A stretch of 64,000 bases of DNA from Desmodus rotundus. Lineage: Eukaryota; Chordata; Mammalia; Chiroptera; Phyllostomidae. The translations under genes were made by a program, and so were the position numbers. Positions 45,496-55,275 of this stretch are shown piece after piece. The stretch spans positions 5,547,082 to 5,611,081 of the forward strand of contig NC_071397.1 of the NCBI RefSeq assembly GCF_022682495.2, written 5' to 3'. Positions within the stretch are counted from its first letter, which is position 1. Every line of letters starts with the position of its first letter. The notes below the pieces were generated by a model. The model made no database searches, was not told where the DNA came from, and saw only the letters and a program-made list of their open reading frames with translations.

Positions 45496-47200
45496 CGGAT
45501 GTATACTTTGTGGCACTTGTGTTAAAAGCACCAAATAGGATGAAGTCTTGTGGGGTTTTTTTCAGATTTTGTAACCCTTATGTTCTCAGAACATAATTTG
45601 ATTCTCAACAATTAGCAGTACAATTATTTTATATTAATTGGTTTTCTTGGTTGTCTAGAAATTTGTTATGATTAAAATATGATCAGATTATATATCATTA
45701 GGATAATTCTTTGTGATTGTACCTTATACCTTATGTAAATTTTCAAAATGGTTTTAACATTTTTAACAGTTAATTAAGAGATACATAACTATACTCGTGT
45801 ATCATGTCATTTAACTTTTTGTGAAACTAATATGAAAGCTGAAAATACAAAAAAGATTCTCAAGTTTTGACATTTGATAGTTGGGATATAGTAATACTTT
45901 GAGGCAAATTCTGTAGAAGTATTCAGAATTGAGATTTTTGGCCTAGTATGCTTCAGTACGTTAAAGAGTTATTGGGCAGGCAGGAGTGGAATACTGCTAC
46001 ATGCTGTATAATGCAAATATCCCATCCCTATTGGACAAATTTCATCTTGTTAGCTAAAAAGTAGAGGGAGACATTTGGTTAAGCATATGAGCAGCCAAAT
46101 TCGGTGTCTTAATTATTAACACTTTATTGCTCTGAGGGAATTTCTCCTTTCTATTTGAAACTAATTTTTAATCTTTATGTAATAAAGTGTTAGGGTCCAG
46201 AAATTCTAACTTGAATGTCAGTCAGTAAAAAGTCTTTGAGAAAATAGGGGAGGGTAAAGGATGTATCAGGCTTGGCCACCCTCTAGTGGCTGCTGTGGTC
46301 GTATTGCAGCTTTAACTGATCCTCTTTTCGTGTAAATCTGGAAGGGTAATGGCCGAGCAGTTTGTTGTTGTTTATACAGAATTCTTTCTTTTGTGCCAGA
46401 GCGTAAAATATACTGGACTGACAACTTTAGTACGGAGTTTTTTAAATATCAATATTAGCTATTTGGGTAGTATGATCATGGATGACTTCATTTTCATTAT
46501 ACTTTCTTGCATTTTCTGAATTTTATTCATTCAACTTTTTGTTTCATTTGTGGAAAGCCAGAGAAATAAAGAGGGAGACTCAGAAGCAGGAAGGCTCCTC
46601 TCACCTATGTACCAGGCACTGTTAAATACATCTAATCCTTACAATACAGACTTGAGTTACAGATTCCTACATACAAGATTTATCTGTGTGCTGTGGCCTG
46701 TGTTTCACTCATCCTTGTTTGGGGTTTTACCAGAACGCTGATCAGTATCTAACATTTCTGTGGCACAGAGTTCTTGCCGACTCTGTTTCTCAGAATGTTC
46801 TTTCGCTGTACTTCAGCCTTGCCCGGTAAAGTCCTCTTTGCGCTTTAATGACTACCTCAAATAATACTTTCTTTTGGGACCACTAACCATTCCTGTGACT
46901 CTTCAAAGTAAATACATTATGTGTTCCTGTTAGTCTTAAAATATTTTTAATATAGCACTTGTTGCCTGCTGCTGTAGTTACGTGTTGCCTGTTTCCTGCT
47001 TTGATATGCCCTTCTTATTATATCCTGTGGTCCCGGAACAGCGCACAGAAAACAGACAATAAGTATTTAACTAAAACCACATGTTGAAAGCTTTTGCCTT
47101 GCAATTTGATTGTATTTTTCTTGTTTATTTTTCACTTGTTTGGAACTGTTAACATATTTTTCTAGAAGCAGTATTTCAGTCCCTAGTCCCTAGTCCTAGT
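45496..47200. other. Non-coding stretch with a CTCF-like word
   Basis: Unique AT-rich sequence. It contains a short L2 or MIR-like scrap near 46,600-46,650 and a small TAGTCCC run near 47,180-47,205. No gene seen. Confidence 0.5.
46276..46290 (-). promoter_or_regulatory. CTCF-like site
   Basis: On the minus strand GCCACTAGAGGGTGG matches the core CTCF word CCASYAGRKGGC at 11 of 12 positions (T in place of the last C). Motif evidence only. Confidence 0.35.
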
Positions 47201-47204
47201 CCCT

Positions 47205-47390
47205 ATAACTGATTTAAAACTTTGGTGCACATTTTAAAATTCCAGGTAGTTTTTAAAATCCCACTGCCTAGGACATGTCTTATACTAATTAGATCAAAAG
47301 TATTTGGGATGGAAGCAAGGCATCAGTAGTTTTAAAAGATCCCCAGATGATTCCAATCTAAAACAAAGTTTATGAACCACTGTGCTATTT
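47205..47390. mobile_element. MER5/MER20-type hAT-Charlie remnant
   Basis: 'aaaactttggtgcacattttaaaattccagg' at one end and 'gatccccagatgattccaatc' with 'aaagtttatgaaccactg' at the other are the inverted-repeat ends typical of these ancient elements. Confidence 0.7.
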
Positions 47391-48212
47391 AACCTATGAT
47401 GCATAGATGCTAAACTCCTGCCATATAAAGCTTTGATATTTATGGGAAAATACCTTTTCAAAGCTAGATGTGAGGGGTTTTGATGACTTAAGAACTATGA
47501 AAACTTAACAGGCTTAACATCTAGATATTTGCTATTAAAAGAGGTATTTGTTCAATTTACTCGCACATGGTTCCAAAAAATACTGAGAAAATAAATGATA
47601 AAGTAAATTGGGCAAAAAAATGGAAAAATTGGTGAATCTTGTAAAAGATATGTGGGAGTTCCTTGTATTAATCTTGTAACTATGGTAAAAGTTTTTTAAA
47701 ATGTTATAATACTAAGTTCTATAAAAAAGATAGTTATTAACTCATTTCTAATTGGTAAAACATTTAGGGAGGTATTTTTGTCTTTAATTTTTAAAAACAT
47801 AGGGGTGAGCAGAGTCCATCTGGCTTTTAGTCATCTCTTCACTCACGTTGTCATTTATCTGAGATTCTCTTCCTGTGGCCCTCGTTTATAAAGGGTGAAG
47901 GCATTTCCTTTCATTCTGTCCTCGGGATACAGAGAAGGTGGGTATCCAGTCTAGCATCTGCACACTTCTCTTTCTCCCTCTTTCTTCTGCTTCATAGGCA
48001 CAAAATACTACTCTCTCAAAGATGCCTAAAGATGTGCAGGTACAGTTCTGCAAATTCAGGAAGTAAGCATCAGAGGTTTTCTAAATACAAAACAATTGGC
48101 TTTTTGCTGTCTTTGATTCATTAATTCATTCATGTATTTATTCATTCATATAGGAAGTTAAATGATTTTCCCATAGAAGGGCTTTGACTGTATTTTAAAT
48201 TAAATTTTTAGT
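47391..48212. other. Non-coding stretch, no gene seen
   Basis: Unique AT-rich sequence, no named repeat. Confidence 0.5.
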
Positions 48213-48226
48213 TGGAAGATACCTTT

Positions 48227-48461
48227 TTTTTCCTATAGCTACTTTAAAAAAAAGTTTATTTTTTTGATTCCAGAGAGACAGCAAAGGGTGAGGTGGGAGG
48301 GAGAGACAGATAGACAGAGAGAACTGATAGGGTGCCTCCCACATGCACCCTGACCATGGACCGAACCCGCAACCTAGGGATGTACCCTGATCGGAAATCG
48401 AACCCGGGACCTTTCAGTTCACAGACAGCACTCCAACCGACCGAGTCACACTGGCCAGGGC
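48227..48461 (-). mobile_element. tRNA-derived SINE, divergent Ves subfamily, minus strand
   Basis: TSD tggaagataccttt (48,213-48,226) against tggaagatcccttt (48,462-48,475), 13 of 14. On the minus strand the B box is very well kept ('cccgggttcgatttccgatc'), next to 'ctggccagtgtgactcgg' at the head. The body differs from the main Ves copies and resembles the SINEs at 50,816 and 61,128. Confidence 0.9.
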
Positions 48462-48719
48462 TGGAAGATCCCTTTGATCATTGAATTTGACCTCTTGCTT
48501 TTTGCCAGCACAGTGACTAAGATTGACAGGTGAAAATATATTATTGAAGGCCTCAGGGGGAGGGGAGTACATGTTTTACTATTTTTTTAATTTAGAATTC
48601 AACATTGAATATTTACTTCTAGGAAAAACTTTTATATCCATTTTTATATTACATCTGTGGTCTTGATCCATAGTTAGTTGACTCTGTCGTTTCTTTTTAA
48701 AAAACAGTGGCTAGTAATT

Positions 48720-49380
48720 ATGCAAACATGCTCACTTTCTTTATTATCAGGGAAATACTAATTAAAATGAAAATGAGATACTTTCACATCCATCACATGG
48801 ACAAAAATTAAAATGTCTGGTGATACCAAGTGTTGGAGAGGATGTGTGGGTCCTGTTATTGGTAGGAGTGCATCAGTTTCACGAGCAATTTGGCAATATC
48901 TGGTAAAAGCACGCTTCCTTTTGACCTGGCAATTCTGCTTCTAAGTCTGTACCCTGGAAATGCTGTAATGCTTATGCAAAGGGGAAGGTATAAGAAGTGT
49001 TTGTATCAGTGGGAAATTAGAAACTAGGTAACTGTCCAGCAGCAGGTGAAAAGATCAACTGTAGTTTGTTCATATACTGGAATGCTGAGCTGTGGTTAGC
49101 ACTGGATAGATCCATTGACATGGCTGAGGAGAAAAAGGTTTCCGGATGTTGTATGTGTATTGTGCCATTATATGAAGTTTGAAAACATGCAAAAATCGTA
49201 CTTTCTATGGATGATTGTGGAAATTAGTTTAACAACTTGCCTTGGGATGCAAATCCTGAACCAAATTTAACATAGTGGTTACCTCTGGGAAAGATAGAGG
49301 GAATAAGATTAGGGAAGGAGTATGTATAGGCCTTCAACTTGACCTGTAATGTTTTATTTCTTTTTAAGACTCTGGAGAAA
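48720..49380 (+). mobile_element. Old L1 ORF2 end and 3' region, plus strand
   Basis: 'atcagggaaatactaattaaaatgaaaatgagatac', 'ccaagtgttggagaggatgtgtgg', 'ccttttgacctggcaattctgcttc' and 'agtggttacctctgggaaagatag' follow L1 C-terminal order. Heavily diverged, no open frame. Confidence 0.8.
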
Positions 49381-49528
49381 ATACAGTGAAATGTTAAGAT
49401 TAGACAAAAATAGATAGTAGATCATCATGTTATTCTCCATAACTTTCTGTGTATTTATAAAACATATGATTATACACATTCAGGGTAGTATGTTTAAAGG
49501 TGGCACAAATGCATCAGTAATCATATAT

Positions 49529-50088
49529 TATGTTGGCCAAAAAGTTCATTTGGTTTTTTCCCATAAGATGGCTCTAATAGTATTTAGTTGTCTTTAACTT
49601 CATCCGACACAATTTTGTTAGATTGTATTGTGACAGCTGTCATATCTGCATGCATTTTTAAAAACATAAATATTGGCGAATTTTTTGTGTAGCCATTTTA
49701 ATATTGAAGATGGAAGAAAATAATCAACATGTTTTATGCTTTTAGCATATTATGGTTTATTATTTCAAGAAAGGTAAAAATGCAACTGAAATGCAAAAAA
49801 AAGATTTGTGCAGTGTATGGAGAAGGTGCTGGGACTGACCGAGTCAAAGGTGGTTTGCGGAGTTATGTGCTGGAGATTTCTCACTGGACGATGTTCGACA
49901 GTCAGGTAGAGCAGCTGAAGTGGATAGCTATCAAATCAAGACGATAATTGAAAACGATCTGCTTTATACCACATGGGAGATAGCCAACATATTCAAAATA
50001 TCCAGATCAATAAAGTTGTTGATGAAAATGAAAAATGTGTCTTTTATTTTACAGAAAAACCCTAACAGATTTTTTGGCCTGCCCAATA
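49529..50088 (+). mobile_element. Mariner element, internally deleted
   Basis: Bounded by TA at 49,529-49,530 and 50,087-50,088. The left end 'tgttggccaaaaagttcatttgg' and the reversed right end 'ttgggcaggccaaaaaatctg' match the mariner inverted repeat with its 'ttggccaaaaagtt' core. About 560 bp, less than half the usual 1.3 kb. It keeps the start of the transposase frame and then jumps to the right end, so the catalytic region is missing. Confidence 0.9.
49710..50035 (+). pseudogene. Mariner transposase remnant, N-terminal domain only
   Basis: The start reads MEENNQHVLCF from 49,710 and soon meets a stop. YYFKKGK-like and ATEMQKKICAVYGEGAVTDR-like text follows (KKICAVYGEGAGTDRV is visible at 49,796-49,843). 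After a frame change comes DSYQIKTIIEND and TTWEIANIFKIS at about 49,923-50,005. This is the helix-turn-helix DNA-binding part of mariner transposases. The whole DD34D catalytic domain is absent. Confidence 0.85.
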
Positions 50089-50119
50089 GAACAGCAGACC
50101 ACCTCTTGATTATATAATC

Positions 50120-50310
50120 CTGAGACTAAAGGCATTGTTTCAGAATTTAAGTTTTGGAGTCAAATACATGTGGGCTAGAGTATCAGTTTACCTCCTTAGC
50201 TGTCTAACTTTGGGCTTTATTGTGCTCATTTGTGAATGAGCAATGAAATTTACCTCTTGGCATGGGTTGTGAGATTAGGAAAAAAACGTCTGGGACAGGG
50301 AGCAGGCACT
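50120..50310 (+). repeat. MIR SINE
   Basis: 'aagttttggagtcaaatacatgtgggc', 'acctccttagctgtctaactttgggc' and 'cttggcatgggttgtgagattagg' are in MIR plus order, strongly diverged. Confidence 0.5.
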
Positions 50311-50798
50311 CCATATAAGATTGTTACACTTAGCCTTTAACCACGCAGATTAAATAATTCTAGTTACGGAGACCCGTTGTTCAATAGAGATTCCTGATGA
50401 TGTGAGACAGTGTGTTAAATACGCATTATTGCTCGCTTTTTGTATGACTGGTGTAATTAAAAGTTTTTAAAATACAAAATCCATGCAAAACCTAGAGACC
50501 ACACTAGATTTCTATTTTTATACCAAGTTCCCCTGCAACCTTAAATATGAATGATCATGGGATAAAGTTGTTATTGTGCTTTTCCTCTTGGATAGCCTTG
50601 CTTTATAAAAGGAAAAGGCTCCTTAAAAATAGGTCAGTTGTAATTTTTTAGCAACTGAAATCCCAGCTTAGTGAATTTGTTCCATGAAAATTATTAATAA
50701 ACACAGACATGAATAAATTAAAACAAATACATTAAAACAGATAAAGTGGTATTTCATGGACTGAAAAAAGGTTTTTTGTAAAGATGGTATTTTTGGTG
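50311..50798. other. Non-coding stretch, no gene seen
   Basis: Unique AT-rich sequence, nothing recognised. Confidence 0.5.
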
Positions 50799-50815
50799 AT
50801 TTTTTCCCCTTGATA

Positions 50816-51063
50816 TTCATTCATTCCTTCATTCCTCACAAGGATATGTTTACTGATTCGAGAGAGATGGAGAACGAGAGAGAAACATTGGTGTGAGAGA
50901 AACGTTGATGTGAGAGAGAAACATTGAAAAGTTGCCTCCCGTAAGCACCCCAGCCAGGATCGAACCTGCAATCTAGATGGGTGCCCTGCCTGACCCGGGA
51001 ATCATACCCACAACCTTTTGGTGCATGGTACAACACTCCAGCCAGCTGAGCCACCTGACCAGG
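50816..51063 (-). mobile_element. tRNA-derived SINE with internal repeats, minus strand
   Basis: Minus-strand head 'cctggtcaggtggctcagctgg', B-box-like 'gggtatgattcccgggtcagg', then 'gaaacgttgatgtgagagagaaac' in about three tandem variants (50,877-50,929), a feature of this subfamily. A (GAAT)-like tail lies at the low-coordinate end. A possible TSD ccttgat (50,808-50,814 and 51,070-51,076) is short and uncertain. Confidence 0.82.
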
Positions 51064-51080
51064 ACTTTTCCTTGATTTTT

Positions 51081-51285
51081 TTAAAAAAAGGTTTTATTTA
51101 CTTACTTTTAGAGAGAGGGGAGGCAGGGAGAGAGAGGGGGAGAGAAACATTGATTGGTTGGTTTCCTCTTGTATGCGTCCTAACTGGAGACTGACTGCAA
51201 CCCAGGCCTGTGCCTTGACCTGAATCAAACCCAAAACCTTTCACTTTGCCGAAGATGCCAGACCAACTGAGCCACACCTGTCAGG
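51081..51285 (-). mobile_element. Ves-type SINE, minus strand
   Basis: TSD acttttccttgattttt (51,064-51,080) against actttgccttgattttt (51,286-51,302), 16 of 17. It landed directly next to the head of the SINE at 50,816. Head 'cctgacaggtgtggctcag', somewhat diverged core, tail 'ctctaaaagtaagtaaataaaacc' on the minus strand. Confidence 0.92.
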
Positions 51286-51302
51286 ACTTTGCCTTGATTT
51301 TT

Positions 51303-52815
51303 AAATACAGGATTATTGTTAATATATTTTTAACTGTCTTTTGAAAACTGGCTTTAAAGATCTCTAAAAGCATTGCATTTATAAACCAGACACAAACATC
51401 TAGCTGAGGGTTCCTCCTTACTGTGTGTAGAAGAGAGGAGGCAGAGCTTTTCTTTTCCTTTCTAAACTGTTTTAATATTTTCTAAGAAGGCATTGCTTGT
51501 CATCTGGTCAAATTCATCAAATTGAGAGGTGGGTGGGAGTACGTTGATATTGGAGAAGATTTCATTTTCAAAGACTACCAGTAGAAGGATTAAAGGTATT
51601 TTAGAGTTGTGGGTGGGTACGTGGCAGGCGCCCAAAGTCAAAGGCTAACGAGGGAAGGGCTGTTTGAGTACAGGATCAGCTTTCCTGTCCAGCTTCTCCC
51701 AGTGGATTGATCACGTCTAGAAATTCCAGACCTAGAAGTAACTCACAATTCACGGAGAGGCAGGTTTTGGGATAAAGCACAGGAGGAAGAACCATTGTGG
51801 CAGACGGAGATCTGGGCAGGGCTGTTTGGCCTTCGGTTAGAAGTCACGTTCCACAGTGACTTCAGCTGGTAGTTGGAGCTGGTTATTAGTGTGCCTGGGT
51901 GAGCCATGCGTCCTGAGGTAGCTCAGTGTTTTTAAAGTCAAGTCTGAAAGCTTGATCTGCTTAGTTCCACTAAACTACTGTTCCTATTTTTTTCTGAAGG
52001 TACTTTAGCAGAGCCTGTCTGTTCATTTTGTGAATACTAAACTGCAAAGTAAATGATGCTCTAAAGGCGAATACCCACTTAGAATTTCTGTATTTGATAC
52101 TTGAGAAATTGTGGTACGGTTTGTGTCTCACTGAAGAGAAATACCTCTCTTCTCATAAAAAACAACAAACCATAAATTTCTACATGTATATTTTTGTCTA
52201 TCTGCCAAAGAACTTCATCTTTTACTTTCCTAGCTGTGGGCTAGGAAGATGTGGGCTTGTTGTTGTTTTTTTTTCTTTTCGTCTATCTGGGCTCTTTCTT
52301 TATGGAAATAGGTACTGAGTATATTTTCTCAAGCAATAGAAAGTAACATTCATGTTCCCATTCTTGGATGTCTGGTTTTGGGGTTTGTCCCCTATCACTC
52401 GAGTCTTCATCCCTTCAGTCTCAAAAATGTGCTTTTCCTAGGTTTCTGGAAAACTAATTATAATCATCTTATTCTGCCTCCCCTTTGTGTCCCCCACATT
52501 TGGCAGCCTTTTAGGGTCAGCTCCCTTTTGTAGTCCTTGGTGGACTGTTGTAGCTGAAAAGCCAGTTATCTCAATGGAATATGAATTTAGCATGTTTATA
52601 TGTGACTTTCAAAATAAGTTGGATTAAATAATGTCACTTGTAACCTGTCTCCTAAGTAGTGAAAACATATAACAGTTTATATGGTGGCTCTTAGCCTTGT
52701 CATCCATAATCTTTATTTTAAAAGGGATCCGCTGACATTACATATTCCTTTAATGTCTTCATGTGAGTAAATAAGAAAACATTTTAGTTGTTTGCGTTGC
52801 GAAATAAAATACTTT
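51303..52815. other. Non-coding stretch, no gene seen
   Basis: Unique sequence. An open frame at 52,094-52,318 has a hydrophobic end but no family features. Confidence 0.5.
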
Positions 52816-52819
52816 AAAC

Positions 52820-53270
52820 TATTACATCTTGCTAAGTGAAATAAGTCAGAGAAAGACAAGTAGTGTATGATATCATTTACATGTGTAATCTAAAAAAATC
52901 AAACGCAGAGAAACAGAGTGGTGGTGACCAGGGATTGGGACGTGGGGGAGAAATGGGAAGATACTGATCAAAGGTACAGACTTCCAGTTGTCAGATTTAC
53001 AAGTTCTGGAGATCTAATGTACACCATGGTTACTATAGCTAATAATATTGTATTATATACTTAAATGTTGCTAAGAGAGTAAATCTTAAAAATTCTTACC
53101 ACAAATAGGTAATGGAAATTATGTGACAAGATGGTGGTGTTAGCTAATACTGTGGTGGTAATCATTTTGTAATATGTAAATGTATCAAACCAACCAGGTA
53201 TAGCTTACTAGTGTTTTATGTCAATGACATCTTAATATAGCTACAAATAAAACATTACTTTTTGTAGTAC
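52820..53270 (+). mobile_element. L1 3' end (L1MA-like), plus strand
   Basis: 'ctaagtgaaataagtcagagaaagac', 'gagaaacagagtggtggtgaccagggattggg', 'gagatctaatgtacaccatggttactatagctaataatattg' and 'gttgctaagagagtaaatc' are diagnostic of the L1MA 3' untranslated region. Non-coding. Confidence 0.88.
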
Positions 53271-53409
53271 ATCATAAATGCTTACAATTAAGCTCTCATA
53301 CAATGTTTTTCTTTTTTCACTATCTTTACAAAGCAGTATATTTTTTTAAATGTAAATAATGACTTTTTGAACAGGAAGTACACACACATTCTGCAAAATC
53401 TTAAAACAG

Positions 53410-53590
53410 GTGCAAAGACTTGAGTCAAACCGCCTGGGTTCAAATCCAGGCTCCTCTACTCACCAGCCATGTGGCTGCAGTCAGGTTCATTGATTTCTTC
53501 AAGCCTCAGTTTCTCACCTCTAAAATGGGGATAATAATAGTACTTATCTCACAGGGTGGTTGTGAAGCTTAGAACAAGTGGTTACAAAGT
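53410..53590 (+). repeat. MIR SINE, well preserved
   Basis: 'cgcctgggttcaaatccaggctcctctactcaccagc', 'cctcagtttctcacctctaaaatggggataataatagtac' and 'cagggtggttgtgaagc' follow MIR consensus order closely. The tRNA-derived B box is readable. Confidence 0.92.
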
Positions 53591-53594
53591 TTGA

Positions 53595-53835
53595 AACCAT
53601 GATAATGGAAACATGAAACAGACTGACAGCTGCAAGAGGGGAAAGGGGGAAGGTGGGGACTGGTTGAAAGGTGAAGGGGCTAGCTGAAGAACATACATGC
53701 ATCACCCATGGACATGGGCAGCAGTGTGGGGATTTATTGAGGGAGTGGGGGTGCTGGGTGGAGGGGAGCAAAGGGGTAAAAATTGGGACAGGTGTAATAG
53801 CATAAGCAATAAAATACTTTTTTAAAAAAACAGTT
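53595..53835 (+). mobile_element. HAL1-type or L1 3' end, plus strand
   Basis: A purine-rich tract (53,635-53,780) is followed by 'gggacaggtgtaatagcataagcaataaaatac' and an A-run. This is the reverse-complement counterpart of the HAL1 3' end at 38,275-38,330 and closer to it than to the L1 end at 20,870. A 5'-truncated copy without coding sequence. Confidence 0.75.
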
Positions 53836-53879
53836 GCAAGAGTCTACATTACAAAAGGTAATCTCCTGTGCTGGGACCC

Positions 53880-55020
53880 TGTTCCACATAGTTTTTATGG
53901 ATAGTCATTTGGTTTTTATACCTAACAAATGCTACTATACATACCTTGATCATTTCACTCATGTTCTGGAGGTCATTTTGTACTAGTACAAACAGAGTTG
54001 AAATTGAGCCATTCTTTTTTTATGGCAGCATAGTTTTAAATTACGCTGTAATTCATTTTACCAGTTCTCTGTTGTTGGATGTTTAGGTTCTCCCCTCTCC
54101 CTCCAGACTTCTACTAAGACAGTGTAGCAGTTACTGTCTGTGTACATGGGGCACTTGGCACATGCAAGATTAAAAAAAAAAATTATTGTTATTTAATTAC
54201 AGTTGTCTGCATTTTCTCCCCATCCCTCCACCCCACCCCAGCTGAACGCACCTCCCTCCCACACCTCCACCCTCCCCCTTGATTTTGTCCCTGTGTCCTT
54301 TATAGTAGTTCCTGTAAACCCCTCTCCCCACTCCCCTCTGGCTATTGTTAGATTGTTCTTAACTTCAGTGTCTCTGGGCACATGCAAGATTTTATGTGTA
54401 AGATGAAGTCCTGGAGTAGAATTGATTGGTCAGAGGTGTACAAATTAATACACAAATTAAGTGTGCACTTTTAATTTTGGCATTACCAAATTGCTCTCCA
54501 TAGAGGCTGCAGCAGTTATACTCCCAGTAGCACGGATCGAGAGTATCATTTCGCCTACTCTTTTGGCAACAGAGAACAAACCTTTTGATCTTTGCCAAAC
54601 TAAATGATTTTTTTAAATGGTACCTTTATTTTGCTTTAGTTCATACATTTCGTGGTCGAACATTTTCCTGTATTGTTTAAACAATGATTTAGATTTCTTT
54701 TCTGTGAATTGTGCTTTTATGTCCTTTGTCCATTTTTCTTTATTTGTGGGAACCCTCCCATATTAAGGAAATCAGTTCTTTTTATTTGCTATACTGTGTG
54801 TTGCAAATATTTTCTCCAGTTATTTGTCATTTGACCATTTATTGCATGTATTGAAATACAGAGAGTTTTTATTGTTGCATAGTCACATTTATCTATTTTA
54901 CTTTTTTGGCTTCTGGGTTTTGTGTCAGATGGAAAGGCTGTCCTTTCTCTGAAATTGAAAAGGTTTATGTTTTCTTTAATACTTCTTGGGTTTCCTTTTT
55001 ATGTTGAATTAGTCTTGGCG
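53880..55020 (-). mobile_element. Old L1 ORF2 region, minus strand, split by a younger L1 tail
   Basis: The text 'ggcattaccaaattgctctccatagaggc', 'ttttggcaacagagaacaaaccttttgatctttgcc', 'ccatttttctttatttgtggg' and 'gttgcaaatattttctccag' is the reverse of ancient L1 ORF2. The left part (53,900-54,150) fits the same element with 'tttttttatggcagcatag'. The insertion at 54,172-54,376 separates the two. No open frame. Confidence 0.78.
54157..54391 (-). mobile_element. Very short L1 3' end with 15-bp TSD, minus strand
   Basis: Body 54,172-54,376, flanked by perfect GGCACATGCAAGATT (54,157-54,171 and 54,377-54,391). It contains only the last ~205 bases of an L1: the C-rich strand of the polypurine tract, the 'aattacagttgtctgc' end motif and an A/T tail. 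Extreme 5' truncation. Inserted in an older L1. Confidence 0.93.
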
Positions 55021-55099
55021 GTAAATACATCTTAAAATGAATATCGACATATACCATTTTTGGTTTTCTCATAATAGCCCTTGCTGTTTAACTGTGGGA

Positions 55100-55275
55100 T
55101 GGCCTGTATGGCATAGACTGTAGACCCAGATGGACTAACAGTCAAATTGTAGCTCTGTTACTTGATTGCTCTGTGAGGTGAGCAGATTATGTATCTAAGT
55201 CTCTGTTTTCTCATAAGTAAAATAAGGATAATTGTACCTACCTCCAGGAGAGTTATGAAAACTGGAAGATAATGT
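55100..55275 (+). repeat. MIR SINE
   Basis: 'gtagctctgttacttgattgctctgtgagg', 'tctctgttttctcataagtaaaataaggataattgtacctacctcc' and 'gagagttatgaaaactgg' are in MIR plus order. Confidence 0.75.

Noticed and set aside
48380..48465. Possible tRNA gene because of a well-preserved B box
   Set aside because: The sequence is the head of a SINE with TSD, and it does not fold into a full tRNA with proper anticodon arm as far as I can judge.
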